From positions 45,524-109,523 of the forward strand of contig CAVQKQ010000021.1 of the NCBI GenBank assembly GCA_963713085.1: DNA of 64,000 nt, read 5' to 3'. The stretch is from PFJX01 sp963713085 (lineage in GTDB: Bacteria > Pseudomonadota > Gammaproteobacteria > Burkholderiales > Thiobacillaceae). Positions 24,862 to 33,141 of the stretch are shown in pieces. A model generated the notes under the pieces. The model saw only the letters and a list, made by a program, of their open reading frames with translations. It made no database searches and was not told the DNA's origin. Numbering within the stretch: the first letter of the stretch is position 1; each line of letters begins with the position of its first letter. The translations under genes and the position numbers were made by a program.

Positions 24862-26673
24862 CTATTTGCCTCGCATGAAAAACCTGTCCAGGTCGGACAG
24901 GCTGAGTTGAAACCAGGTGGGCCGGCCATGATTGCACTGGTCGGCGCGCAAAGTCTGTTCCATGTCCCGCAACAGGGCGTTCATCTCGGGCAGGGTCAGT
25001 CTGCGGTGGGCGCGTACGGCACCATGACAGGCCATGGTGGCGAGAAGTTCATTGCGGCGCGCGGTCAGGGCGCCGCTCACCCCGAACTTGCGGATGTCCT
25101 CGATCACACCCCGGGCCAGGCTCTCGGCATCCGCGTCCTTGAGCATGGCCGGGCAGGCCCGCACCGCCAGGTGGGTGGGCGACACCGGGGCAATGGCGAA
25201 TCCCATCTCCACCAAGGCCTCCCCCGCCTCCTCCACGGCACTCATTTCCAGGGGACTGGCGGCGAACACCACCGGAATCAGCAGGGGCTGGCTGGCCATG
25301 GCCTTGCGCTCCAGGGCGGTCTTGAGCCGCTCGTAGAGGATGCGTTCGTGGGCGGCATGCATGTCCACCACCACCAGGCCCTGCTCGTTTTCCGCCAGCA
25401 CATAGATGCCCATCAACTGGCCCAGGGCATAGCCCAGGGGGGGGACGGGGGCGGCCCCAAGGCTGGAGGCACCCTCCGACTCCGCATTTTCAAAGGGGAG
25501 AGCGGCCCCCTCATTCCGGGCCAGGGCCTCGGCAACCATGCCGTAATAGGCGGCGGGCTCGCCGGCCAGGGGCATGTGACGCTGATGCCATTCCGCGCCG
25601 CCGCCACCCAGCCCAGACGCAGCGCCCGCGCGCCAGGCCGCCACATTTCCGGGCACCGCGGTTTCCGGCCCGGCGCCTTCATGTCCCGACCGCGCCAAGG
25701 CCCGCTCCAGCACATGGAACACGAACTGGTGCACCCCGCGCGCGTCCCGGAATCGCACCTCGGTCTTGGCCGGATGCACGTTCACGTCGACCCCTTCCGG
25801 GGGCAGTTCCAGGAACATTACAAAGGCCGGATGGCGCTCGTGGTGCAGCACGTCCCGGTAGGCCTCGCGCACGGCGTGGGACAACAATTTGTCCCGCACG
25901 TAGCGGCCGTTCACGAACAGATACTGGGCATCACGGCCGGCCCGGGAATACGCGGGCAGGCCGGCCAAGCCGAACAGGCGCAGCCCCCCGGCGCTTTCTT
26001 CCAGGGTACGGGCGGTTTGGGCGAATTCTTCCCCCATCACCTCCAGGGCACGACGTTGCCAGTCCGTGGCGCCATAACGCCGGCTCACCCGGCCGTTGTG
26101 GGCCAGGCCGAAGGTCACGTCGGGATGGGCCAGCGCCAATCGGCGCAGGGTTTCGTCACAATGGGCGTATTCCGTGGCAGCGGTCTTGAGGAACTTGCGC
26201 CGGGCGGGTGTGTTGAAAAACAGGTCCCGCACCTCCACCACCGTGCCCCGGGCCAACGCCGCCGGCTCCGGACCGGTCACGGCCCCGTCCTGGGCACCCA
26301 GGCGCCAGGCATGGGGGGTTTCCGACCCGCGGCTGGTGAGCTGCAGTCGGGCCACGGCCGCGATGCTGGCCAGGGCCTCGCCCCGGAAGCCCAGGCTGGC
26401 GACCCGTTCCAGGTCAGCCAGGCTGGCAATCTTGCTGGTGGCATGGCGCGTCAGGGCCAGGGGCAGATCGTCCCGACCGATACCGGCGCCGTCATCCGCA
26501 ATACGGATCAACCTGACGCCGCCTTCCTCCAGTTCCACCCGGATCTCCCGGCTTCCGGCGTCCAGGCTGTTTTCCAGTAGTTCCTTGAGGGCCGAAGCGG
26601 GGCGCTCCACCACCTCGCCGGCGGCGATCTGGGAAACCAGCAGGTCGGGAAGAAGGTGAATGACGGAGGGCAT
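24862..26673 (-). CDS. mutL: DNA mismatch repair protein MutL
   Basis: MutL couples mismatch recognition by MutS to downstream nicking and excision. The 603-residue protein has the GHKL ATPase N-terminus: GEVVERPASALKELLENSLDAGS, RIADDGAGIGRDDLPLALTRHATSKI and LGFRGEALASIA. The linker (about 335-410) is Gly/Ala-rich, and the C-terminal dimerisation domain includes GQLMGIYVLAENEQGLVVVDMHAAHERILYERLK and ACHGAVRAHRRLT. The endonuclease motif DQHAxxExxxxE is present as DMHAAHERILYE. Confidence 0.97.
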   Translation of the reverse strand: MPSVIHLLPDLLVSQIAAGEVVERPASALKELLENSLDAGSREIRVELEEGGVRLIRIADDGAGIGRDDLPLALTRHATSKIASLADLERVASLGFRGEALASIAAVARLQLTSRGSETPHAWRLGAQDGAVTGPEPAALARGTVVEVRDLFFNTPARRKFLKTAATEYAHCDETLRRLALAHPDVTFGLAHNGRVSRRYGATDWQRRALEVMGEEFAQTARTLEESAGGLRLFGLAGLPAYSRAGRDAQYLFVNGRYVRDKLLSHAVREAYRDVLHHERHPAFVMFLELPPEGVDVNVHPAKTEVRFRDARGVHQFVFHVLERALARSGHEGAGPETAVPGNVAAWRAGAASGLGGGGAEWHQRHMPLAGEPAAYYGMVAEALARNEGAALPFENAESEGASSLGAAPVPPLGYALGQLMGIYVLAENEQGLVVVDMHAAHERILYERLKTALERKAMASQPLLIPVVFAASPLEMSAVEEAGEALVEMGFAIAPVSPTHLAVRACPAMLKDADAESLARGVIEDIRKFGVSGALTARRNELLATMACHGAVRAHRRLTLPEMNALLRDMEQTLRADQCNHGRPTWFQLSLSDLDRFFMRGK

Positions 26674-26719
26674 GGGGGCGAGAGTTTACACCGCCCACCC
26701 ACCCCGGCCGACCCTAGCC

Positions 26720-27982
26720 CTAGTGGGTTTTCTGGCGTTCCTGGCGGGTTCGGACCAAGGCCTGTTCCGCCGCCGCCAGCAGCGCCTCGGGGCTGGCGCC
26801 ATCCAGGGGAAACACCGCCAGGCCCAAGCTGACTTGGGGGTGCAGCATGGAACCGGCCAGGGAAACCGGGCTGGCCAGTCGCTCACGGATCACCTCTCCC
26901 AGTTGCCGCGGGGCATCGGAACCATGGAGGTTATCCAGCAGGATGGCGAACTTGTCCCCGCCCAGCCGGGCCACCGTATCGCTCTGTCGCACGCTGGCGT
27001 TGAGGCGCTGGGCGACCACCTGGAGCAGTTGGTCGCCCACGGTGTAGCCATAGGTATCGTTCACCGGCTTGAACCGGTCCATGTCCAGGTACAGCAGGGC
27101 CACCTCCCGTCCGGTGCCGCGGGCACGCTGGATGGCTTCCGCGGCCAGCTTGTCGAATAGGGTCCGGTTTGCCAGATGGGTCAGGGGGTCGTGGGTGGCT
27201 TCATTGGGAGGCCGCTCGCCGCTCAATCTCAGTGCGTCCAGATTGTCGGCGATGTGCCTTGCCTGCTGGCACAGCAGGCGCCGAACCGACAGCCCGATGA
27301 GGACCGCCAGGGCGACGCTGACGAGCCCGAGGATCAGGCCTTGTCTGATCGCCACCACCACCCGGGCATCGGCCCGGTCGCCGTCAACTCCGATCTGGCG
27401 TTGCTCGTATTGACGCAGGGCCAGGACCAGGTCGCCAAACTGGCCGTCCAGGCTGCGCAACTGGCCAGCCATCAGTTGTTTGGCCGCCGCCGGGTCCTCC
27501 GCCACGACCCTATCCAGCGCCTCCTCCTGAAAATATACGATGCGGTCGATAAGCGTGTCCTGCCTCTTCAGGTTGGAGCGCTCGAAGTCGTCCAGGGGCA
27601 GGGCCTGAAAATCCTTGTGGGCCTTGCCAACCGCGTAGCCGTGACGATGGAATGCCAGCACCTCGTCATCCCGTTCGATCGGGTCCCCGGCCAGGGTGAT
27701 ATTCACCAGGGCCAGGCGGCGCTGGTAAGCCGCATCCAACAGGTCAGTGATCAGTTCCAGCTTCTGCGCCCGCCCCACGGCGATGTGCCGCAGCTCGGCG
27801 CGCATCCCGATGATCTGCCAGATCATGGCGCCCACCAGCAAGGCCATCAGGAAAGCCAGGATGGCGATCGCCCACATGACGTTTTCCGCCAGCAGGCCGG
27901 AAAGCCGCGTCAGACGATAGAACGCCGTCGAGCTCATGGGGTGCCGAGGATTGGCGTCGCCATCAGGCGAACTTGCTGACAT
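26720..27982 (-). CDS. membrane GGDEF protein with degenerate GGDKF active site
   Basis: The 420-residue protein has one TM helix (about 36-58), an extracytoplasmic helical sensor (about 60-200, four-helix MCP-like), a second TM (about 206-226) and a GGDEF domain (about 250-415). The domain keeps HDPLTHLANRTLFDKL and YLDMDRFKPVNDTYGYTVGDQLLQ, but the signature reads RLGGDKF (about 341-345), with Lys replacing the catalytic Glu. It may therefore not make c-di-GMP and could act as a binding or regulatory partner. An ATG at 27937 (MSSTAFYRL) is an alternative start. Confidence 0.85.
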   Translation of the reverse strand: MSASSPDGDANPRHPMSSTAFYRLTRLSGLLAENVMWAIAILAFLMALLVGAMIWQIIGMRAELRHIAVGRAQKLELITDLLDAAYQRRLALVNITLAGDPIERDDEVLAFHRHGYAVGKAHKDFQALPLDDFERSNLKRQDTLIDRIVYFQEEALDRVVAEDPAAAKQLMAGQLRSLDGQFGDLVLALRQYEQRQIGVDGDRADARVVVAIRQGLILGLVSVALAVLIGLSVRRLLCQQARHIADNLDALRLSGERPPNEATHDPLTHLANRTLFDKLAAEAIQRARGTGREVALLYLDMDRFKPVNDTYGYTVGDQLLQVVAQRLNASVRQSDTVARLGGDKFAILLDNLHGSDAPRQLGEVIRERLASPVSLAGSMLHPQVSLGLAVFPLDGASPEALLAAAEQALVRTRQERQKTH

Positions 27983-28096
27983 GGGAAACAGATCCGGATT
28001 GGGAACTGATGCAGTTTAACGCCCAAACACCGCGGTTAGATCAGGCCGTGTCCGATACTGGCGGAGGTCCCGAAACCGGCGCGCCCATGGCCGGAA

Positions 28097-28582
28097 TCAC
28101 ATAAGGATCGGAGCCTGGCTGCCCATGGCCCGCGCCCGCGCCAGATGGGCCAGACGCCCCAAACCGAGGGGCATGGCCGCCGCCAGGTCCTGCCAGTCCA
28201 CCCCGTCCAGCATGTTCTTCACGGTGAGGCCCAGGTCGGTATCCCCCTCGATGACCAGCCGACGATTGAAGAACAGGGTGTCCGGATCTTCCAGGCGCAG
28301 GGCGAGCCGGGCGAAGTCCGCCGCGGTAGCGGTGAAGGTCACCTCCGCCCGGTCGCCGCGCTCGGCCCGGAAGCCGTCTGATTGGACGGAAAAATACAGC
28401 TTCAGCCCCGTGTCCCGCACATGCACGCAGAAGCGTCGCCCCAGCACCGGGGACCAGTCCAGCTCGCGCAGGGCGGGCCAGGCCGCGACCCTGCAGGCCG
28501 AGGCGAAGCCCAGGGAGGCCGGGTAACCCGGCAACCGGGCGATCAAACGGGCCAGGGGTTGGGGGAAGGTGGGCAGGTTCAT
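28097..28582 (-). CDS. ubiT: ubiquinone biosynthesis accessory factor UbiT (SCP2 family)
   Basis: UbiT is the SCP2-domain lipid-binding partner of UbiU and UbiV in oxygen-independent ubiquinone synthesis. The start at 28582 (MNLPTFPQPLARLIARLPGYP) overlaps the ubiV stop (ATGA). The 161-residue protein shows an SCP2 core with VTFTATAADFARLALRLEDPDTLFFNRRLVIEGDTDLGLTVKNMLDGVDW, highly typical of UbiT. It is the last gene of the anaerobic operon. Confidence 0.93.
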   Translation of the reverse strand: MNLPTFPQPLARLIARLPGYPASLGFASACRVAAWPALRELDWSPVLGRRFCVHVRDTGLKLYFSVQSDGFRAERGDRAEVTFTATAADFARLALRLEDPDTLFFNRRLVIEGDTDLGLTVKNMLDGVDWQDLAAAMPLGLGRLAHLARARAMGSQAPILM

Positions 28583-29502
28583 TCGACACACTCCTTTTCC
28601 ATAACGACCGGGTGATAGGCCATGCCAGCCTCCCCGAGCCAATAGCCGTCGCAGGGCGGCGCCGGCATGAGGCGCTCCAATTGCGCCGACGCGGCGGCGG
28701 GCAGCAAGGTTGTTTCCAGCAATTGCCGGAATACCGCAACCACCCGCTCCATGTGCCGGGACTGGGGCGACAGGCGCATTACATCCACGCCGGACGCACG
28801 CAACTCGTCCAGCCGGTGTGCCAGGCTCATGACCTTGGCCGACTGGATCTGGATACCGTTGATGGCCAGGAAGTCCTCGCCTTCCCGGGTACTCAGCACC
28901 AGGCCGTCGGGATGGTCCAGGCAGCGGAACCGGCAGTCGTCCTTCTGCAGGTTGTAGCGGCGGGCGGTGAAGCAGCGGGCCGAAAAGGCCAGGGGCAGCC
29001 GGCCGTAGGCGAACAGTTCGGTCTCCATGCCCGGCGGTACGGCCATGGCCGCCAGCATGTCGCGGTGCATCTCCACCGGCGGTACCCAGCGGGTGGCGCC
29101 CAGCCCGGCAAGCATGGCCAGGGTGTCCGGGTTGTAGACGTTCAGGGTGGGTCCGGCCACGAAGGGTATGCCCTGCTCCGCCAGCAGGCGCACCGCGCCC
29201 CACTCGTTGGCTTCCACCGACAGGTCTCCCGCGGTCCCGGCCGCCTCCACCAGCTTGCGCAGGGCCTTGAGGTCGGATTCCGATTCGATCAGGGTCTGGC
29301 TGGACAACACCACCGCCTTGCCGGCGCCTGCGAACCGCGCCGCCAGTTCCAGCCAATCCGGCAGGCGCAGCAGGTGGCGTCGGGAGCAGACCGTCTCGCC
29401 CAGGTAGACGATGTCCACCGGCCAATCGGCAGCGGCTTCGTAGAAGGCCAGGGTATCTTCCCGGGACCAGTAGTAAAGGAGGGGACCAAGGGCGAGTTTC
29501 AT
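28579..29502 (-). CDS. ubiV: ubiquinone biosynthesis protein UbiV (U32 family)
   Basis: UbiV, with UbiU, forms an Fe-S complex that hydroxylates the ubiquinone ring without oxygen. The start at 29502 (MKLALGPLLYYWSREDTLAFYE) is used; a GTG six bases upstream is possible. The 307-residue protein has ADWPVDIVYLGETVCSRRHLL and the Cys cluster FSARCFTARRYNLQKDDCRFRCLDH, plausible 4Fe-4S ligands. The U32 barrel continues to GVDVMRLSPQSRHM. It follows ubiU by 13 bases and overlaps ubiT. Confidence 0.94.
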   Translation of the reverse strand: MKLALGPLLYYWSREDTLAFYEAAADWPVDIVYLGETVCSRRHLLRLPDWLELAARFAGAGKAVVLSSQTLIESESDLKALRKLVEAAGTAGDLSVEANEWGAVRLLAEQGIPFVAGPTLNVYNPDTLAMLAGLGATRWVPPVEMHRDMLAAMAVPPGMETELFAYGRLPLAFSARCFTARRYNLQKDDCRFRCLDHPDGLVLSTREGEDFLAINGIQIQSAKVMSLAHRLDELRASGVDVMRLSPQSRHMERVVAVFRQLLETTLLPAAASAQLERLMPAPPCDGYWLGEAGMAYHPVVMEKECVE

Positions 29503-29515
29503 GGCCACGACCTAG

Positions 29516-30529
29516 TCATTTCCATGGCCGGTAGTAGGCGCCCAGGGTATGCATGCTGCCCTCGGACACCTTGCCCAGTTGGGCCATCCACGCCGGGGTC
29601 GGACGGAAACCGTCGGGATCCCGCCGGGTCGCGTCGATGGCGGCGCGCCACACCTGGGTCACCTGGGCCACGTAGGCCGGGCTGCGCTGGCGGCCCTCGA
29701 TCTTGATGGCGGCGATCCCCAGCTGCGCCATCTCCGGCAGCAGTTCCAGGGTGTTGAGGCTGGTGGGCTCCTCCAGGGCGTAGTAGGTCTCCCCCTGGAC
29801 CTGGAAGCGACCCTTGCACAGAGTGGGATAGCCGGCCTTTTCGTTGTCCGCGTAGCGGTCCAGGAGCACGCCGTTGAGGCGCGTCTCCATGCCTTTCGCC
29901 GTCTGTTGCCAGCGCACGGCGTGGCCCGGGGAGCAGGCGCCGAAGGTGTTGGGGGAGTCGCCGCAGGCATAGGAGGACAGCAGGCAGCGGCCTTCCACCA
30001 TGACGCACAGGCCGCCGAAGCCGAACAGCTCGATTTCCACCTCGGTGTGCCGGACCACGTTCTCCACCTGGGCCAGGGACAGCACCCGGGGCAGCACCGC
30101 GCGGCGGATGCCGAAGCGTTCCCGGTAGAAGTTCACCGCCTCGTAACTGGTAGCGGAACCCTGCACAGACAGGTGCAGGCGCAGTTCGGGATGGGTCTTG
30201 ACGGCATAGGCCATCAGGCCGGGATCGGCCAGGATGACCGCGTCCACCCCCAGCTCGGCGGCCTTGTCCACGGCCCGGTGCCAACGCGGCAGGGTGGCGG
30301 GCTGGGGGTAGGTGTTGAGGGCCATGAGCACCTTGCGGCCCTTGGCCTGGGCATAGCGGATGCCCTGTTTCAGACTGTTCTCGTCGAAGTTCAGGCCTGA
30401 GAAGTTGCGGGCGTTGGTGTTGTCCTTGAGGCCTAGGTAGACGCCGTCGGCGCCGTTGTCCACCGCCACCTTCAGGGCCGGCAGGCTGCCGGCCGGGCAG
30501 ATCAGTTCCAGGAGAGGTGGGTTGGACAT
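29516..30529 (-). CDS. ubiU: ubiquinone biosynthesis protein UbiU (U32 family)
   Basis: UbiU is the partner of UbiV in anaerobic ubiquinone synthesis. The start at 30529 (MSNPPLLELICPAGSLPALKVAV) is chosen; a TTG nine bases upstream also opens the frame. The 337-residue protein shows DNGADGVYLGLKDNTNARNFSGLNF and the Fe-S Cys set GLCVMVEGRCLLSSYACGDSPNTFGACSPG plus LCKGRFQV. It is 14 bases downstream of the radical-SAM gene. Confidence 0.95.
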   Translation of the reverse strand: MSNPPLLELICPAGSLPALKVAVDNGADGVYLGLKDNTNARNFSGLNFDENSLKQGIRYAQAKGRKVLMALNTYPQPATLPRWHRAVDKAAELGVDAVILADPGLMAYAVKTHPELRLHLSVQGSATSYEAVNFYRERFGIRRAVLPRVLSLAQVENVVRHTEVEIELFGFGGLCVMVEGRCLLSSYACGDSPNTFGACSPGHAVRWQQTAKGMETRLNGVLLDRYADNEKAGYPTLCKGRFQVQGETYYALEEPTSLNTLELLPEMAQLGIAAIKIEGRQRSPAYVAQVTQVWRAAIDATRRDPDGFRPTPAWMAQLGKVSEGSMHTLGAYYRPWK

Positions 30530-30543
30530 GAGGGGCAATAGTG

Positions 30544-31512
30544 TCAGGAATGGCGGCCAACCATACCTTCATATCCGGAATCAGGTCCAGAAAAAGCGCG
30601 GCCCTGCCGGCTGCCGCGCCGTTCCAGTTCCGCGACGATGGCATTCACCACCGGCCATTTGTGGCTGCACCATTCCGGAGTCAATAGCAACCTGGCCGGG
30701 GCGGTGCCGGTGACCCGGTGGTACACCACCTCCCAGGGCGTGCGCTCGATCAGTTCCGCGGCGATGGCCACGTATTCCGCCTGGGGCAGGGGCGTGTACT
30801 CGCCGCGCCGCCATTCGTTGGCCAATTGGGTGCCTTTCACCACGTGGAGGGGATGCAGCTTGAGGCCGTCGGTGCCGATGTCCAGCACGATGTCCAGGGT
30901 CTCCCGGTTATGCCAGGCATCCTCGCCGGGCATGCCGATGATCAGGTGGGTACAGACGGGTATGTTCAAACGCCGGGCCGCCAGGGTGGTGTGGATATAT
31001 TCTTTCAGGCCGTGGCCCCGGTTGACCCGGTCCAGGCTCTCGTCGAAGGCGGACTGTAAACCCAGTTCCAGCCACACCTCCATACCCCGGTCGTGGTACT
31101 CCGCCAGCAGGTCCAGCACGGCCGGCGGCACGCAGTCCGGCCGGGTACCCACCGACAGTCCGATCATGCCGTCGATGGCCAGGGCCTGGTCGTACAGTGC
31201 CCGCAACTGGGCCACATCGGCATAGGTGTTGGTGTAGGCCTGGAAATAGGCCAGGTACTTGCGAGCCCGGGTGCGCCGGGCGATGCCGCGCCGACCGGAG
31301 GCAAGCTGGTCGGCCAGGGGCGCGGACTTGCGATCCGCCTTTATGCCATTCGGACTGAAGGAAGCATTGTTGCAGAAGGTGCAGCCGCCGATCCCCTTGG
31401 AGCCGTCCCGATTGGGGCAGGTGAAGCCGGCATCCAGAGCGATCTTGTGCACCCGCTCGCCATGCTTGTTGAGGAGAAATTGGCCAAAGGTATGAACGCG
31501 TTCGGAAAGCAT
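30544..31512 (-). CDS. TIGR01212-type radical SAM protein (YhcC-like)
   Basis: The 322-residue protein starts MLSERVHTFGQFLLNKHGERVHKIALDAGFTCPNRDG and carries the family's unusual Fe-S motif, CPNRDGSKGIGGCTFCN, near residues 30-48 (Cys at both ends, with a CxxC). It continues with AYFQAYTNTYADV and the HLIIGMPGE segment of the radical-SAM barrel. The reaction of YhcC is not established. Here it sits in the same unit as the UbiUVT genes, 15 bases before ubiU. Confidence 0.9.
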   Translation of the reverse strand: MLSERVHTFGQFLLNKHGERVHKIALDAGFTCPNRDGSKGIGGCTFCNNASFSPNGIKADRKSAPLADQLASGRRGIARRTRARKYLAYFQAYTNTYADVAQLRALYDQALAIDGMIGLSVGTRPDCVPPAVLDLLAEYHDRGMEVWLELGLQSAFDESLDRVNRGHGLKEYIHTTLAARRLNIPVCTHLIIGMPGEDAWHNRETLDIVLDIGTDGLKLHPLHVVKGTQLANEWRRGEYTPLPQAEYVAIAAELIERTPWEVVYHRVTGTAPARLLLTPEWCSHKWPVVNAIVAELERRGSRQGRAFSGPDSGYEGMVGRHS

Positions 31513-31532
31513 GAGCGGGTCAGAAAGGCGAT

Positions 31533-32633
31533 TCAGTCACGATACAACCATACTCCGAATACGATGGCGAACCATACCAGGGCGGTCAAGGCGGGCATGC
31601 CGGAACATTTGTAGCCCAGCAGGGGCAACACGGCCGCCGTGAGGAACAGCAGGGCCCGCACCCCGTTCCAGCGAGTGAGGCGGGCCCGGCCCTGGGCATG
31701 ATGGGCCGCCGGCCGGCCCAGGCCCGCCCACACCGGCCCCAGCTGGCCGGCGGCACCAGTGACCAGAGGCATGAGAAAGCCGGGCAGGAAGATGGTCAGG
31801 GGATGCAGGTTTTCCAGACCGGCCACCGTGCCGGCCAGGGTGCCGACGAAGCCCAGCAGCGCCGCCGCCAACACTGGCCCGGCCCCATGCCACGCCAGTA
31901 ACTGGGGGCGGTGCAGGCGCCACCAGGCCAGTCCCATGCGGGCGAGCACCCAGGCCCACATGCCGGCGCCCAGCCAGGACAGGGGCGGCGACACCGCCTG
32001 GCCCACGGCCAGCAAAATGCTGCCGGCCAGGGCCCATTTCAGATCCAGGCGCAGGCGCAGGCCCACGTCGGGGTCGAACTGGTTGGCGGCGGTGGGCATG
32101 AGCACCTGCAGGGTCCCCACCGCCGTCAGGCCGATGAAGCCATACAGGTTGATGTGCAGATGGAAGGACCGCAGCTCGGCATGCCACCCGGGAAGCACCG
32201 GGATCAACCAGGCCGCCACCAGCCCCGCGCCCAGGCACGCCATGGCCGCCACATACCAGGCCAGGCCGGGATGGGGCCGGCCCAGGGCGCGTCGCCCCAT
32301 GCCCCGCATCCAGAGGATCATGGCCACCGCACCGACCAGGGCCAACCCCGCCGCCACCATGATCCAGAGGTAATCCAGCCATCCGGCGAACACCGCCAGG
32401 GCCAGGCCGCCGGCGCCCATCATGATCCAGGGCAGACGACCTATCCGGGGACCGGGTCCCCTGCCCCGGGTCAGCACCGGCACGAAGTGCTGCATGGCGG
32501 CGGTGATCAGGGTCATCACCCCGAAGGCCAGGGCCAGATGGGCCCACAGGGCCGGCGCCGCATCGAAGGCCCGGGGCAGGGCCTGGCCGGCGAACAGGGC
32601 GACAAGGGTGGCAACAATGAGCGCGATCAGCAT
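31533..32633 (-). CDS. polytopic membrane protein with haem-copper-oxidase/NnrS-like histidines
   Basis: The 366-residue protein has about ten to twelve TM helices. Conserved-looking His residues lie in helices: WAHLALAFGVMTLITAAMQHFVP near the N-terminus, and FHLHINLYGFIGLTAVGTLQVLMPTAANQF around 183-212. This HxHxNxxGF pattern resembles NnrS and oxidase subunit I-like proteins that bind haem. I cannot name the family with certainty. Its place between DUF2249 and YhcC/UbiUVT suggests an anaerobic or nitric-oxide-related membrane protein. Confidence 0.65.
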   Translation of the reverse strand: MLIALIVATLVALFAGQALPRAFDAAPALWAHLALAFGVMTLITAAMQHFVPVLTRGRGPGPRIGRLPWIMMGAGGLALAVFAGWLDYLWIMVAAGLALVGAVAMILWMRGMGRRALGRPHPGLAWYVAAMACLGAGLVAAWLIPVLPGWHAELRSFHLHINLYGFIGLTAVGTLQVLMPTAANQFDPDVGLRLRLDLKWALAGSILLAVGQAVSPPLSWLGAGMWAWVLARMGLAWWRLHRPQLLAWHGAGPVLAAALLGFVGTLAGTVAGLENLHPLTIFLPGFLMPLVTGAAGQLGPVWAGLGRPAAHHAQGRARLTRWNGVRALLFLTAAVLPLLGYKCSGMPALTALVWFAIVFGVWLYRD

Positions 32634-32688
32634 GGCTACACCTGACGGGAATCGCCGCGGAGAGGGGCTGACACCCCTGCCCCGCCTA

Positions 32689-32961
32689 TCAGGCCTTGAC
32701 GATGAAGTCGATCATCACCCCCTGGGGCCCCTGGTCCAGGTAATTGATCTCCACCTTCTCGCCATAGCGGGCCTGCATTTGCTGCAAAAGGGGAATGGGA
32801 TTGTGATCGTTGACGAAGCGCATGCGCTCCCCGGGATTCAAGGCATCCAGTGCGCCGAATATGGCGGCATGGCGGAAGCGCTTGGCGATGCCCCGGGCGT
32901 CGAAGGGATAGATGGCGTCCGGGGTGGTGTGATCGTGATGGATGGGGATCTGTACCTGCAT
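32689..32961 (-). CDS. DUF2249 domain protein
   Basis: The start at 32961 gives MQVQIPIHHDHTTPDAIYPFDARGIAKRFRHAAIF. The 90-residue protein matches DUF2249 (FxALxALxPGERMRFVNDHNPIPLLQQMQARY, then INYLDQGPQGVMIDFIV). DUF2249 proteins often accompany hemerythrin-like and denitrification genes; their chemistry is not settled. It is first in a minus-strand operon running through ubiT, behind an FNR-like site. Confidence 0.85.
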   Translation of the reverse strand: MQVQIPIHHDHTTPDAIYPFDARGIAKRFRHAAIFGALDALNPGERMRFVNDHNPIPLLQQMQARYGEKVEINYLDQGPQGVMIDFIVKA

Positions 32962-33017
32962 GATGGACCTCGTGGTTGAAAGGTGACCGATCTTCACCCA
33001 GCCATGCTTAGGTGGCC

Positions 33018-33031
33018 TTGACGGAAGTCAG
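33018..33031 (-). promoter_or_regulatory. FNR/Dnr-like site upstream of the DUF2249-ubiUVT operon
   Basis: On the plus strand the site reads TTGACGGAAGTCAG. It has two TTGAC-type half sites around a four-base spacer, with one mismatch to the TTGAY-N4-RTCAA consensus. It lies 57 bases before the DUF2249 start. A GAAGAT -10-like hexamer occurs about 32 bases from its centre on the minus strand, the spacing of a class II FNR promoter. Confidence 0.5.
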
Positions 33032-33141
33032 GTGGTACCCCTGAAAATGATATGGATATGGGAAAGATCGCGCCCGCGCAGAAGACGCGTCCCGGCGACC
33101 TGGCTTAGCATTCCCACCTAAATCCAATTACGCGTTGATAG

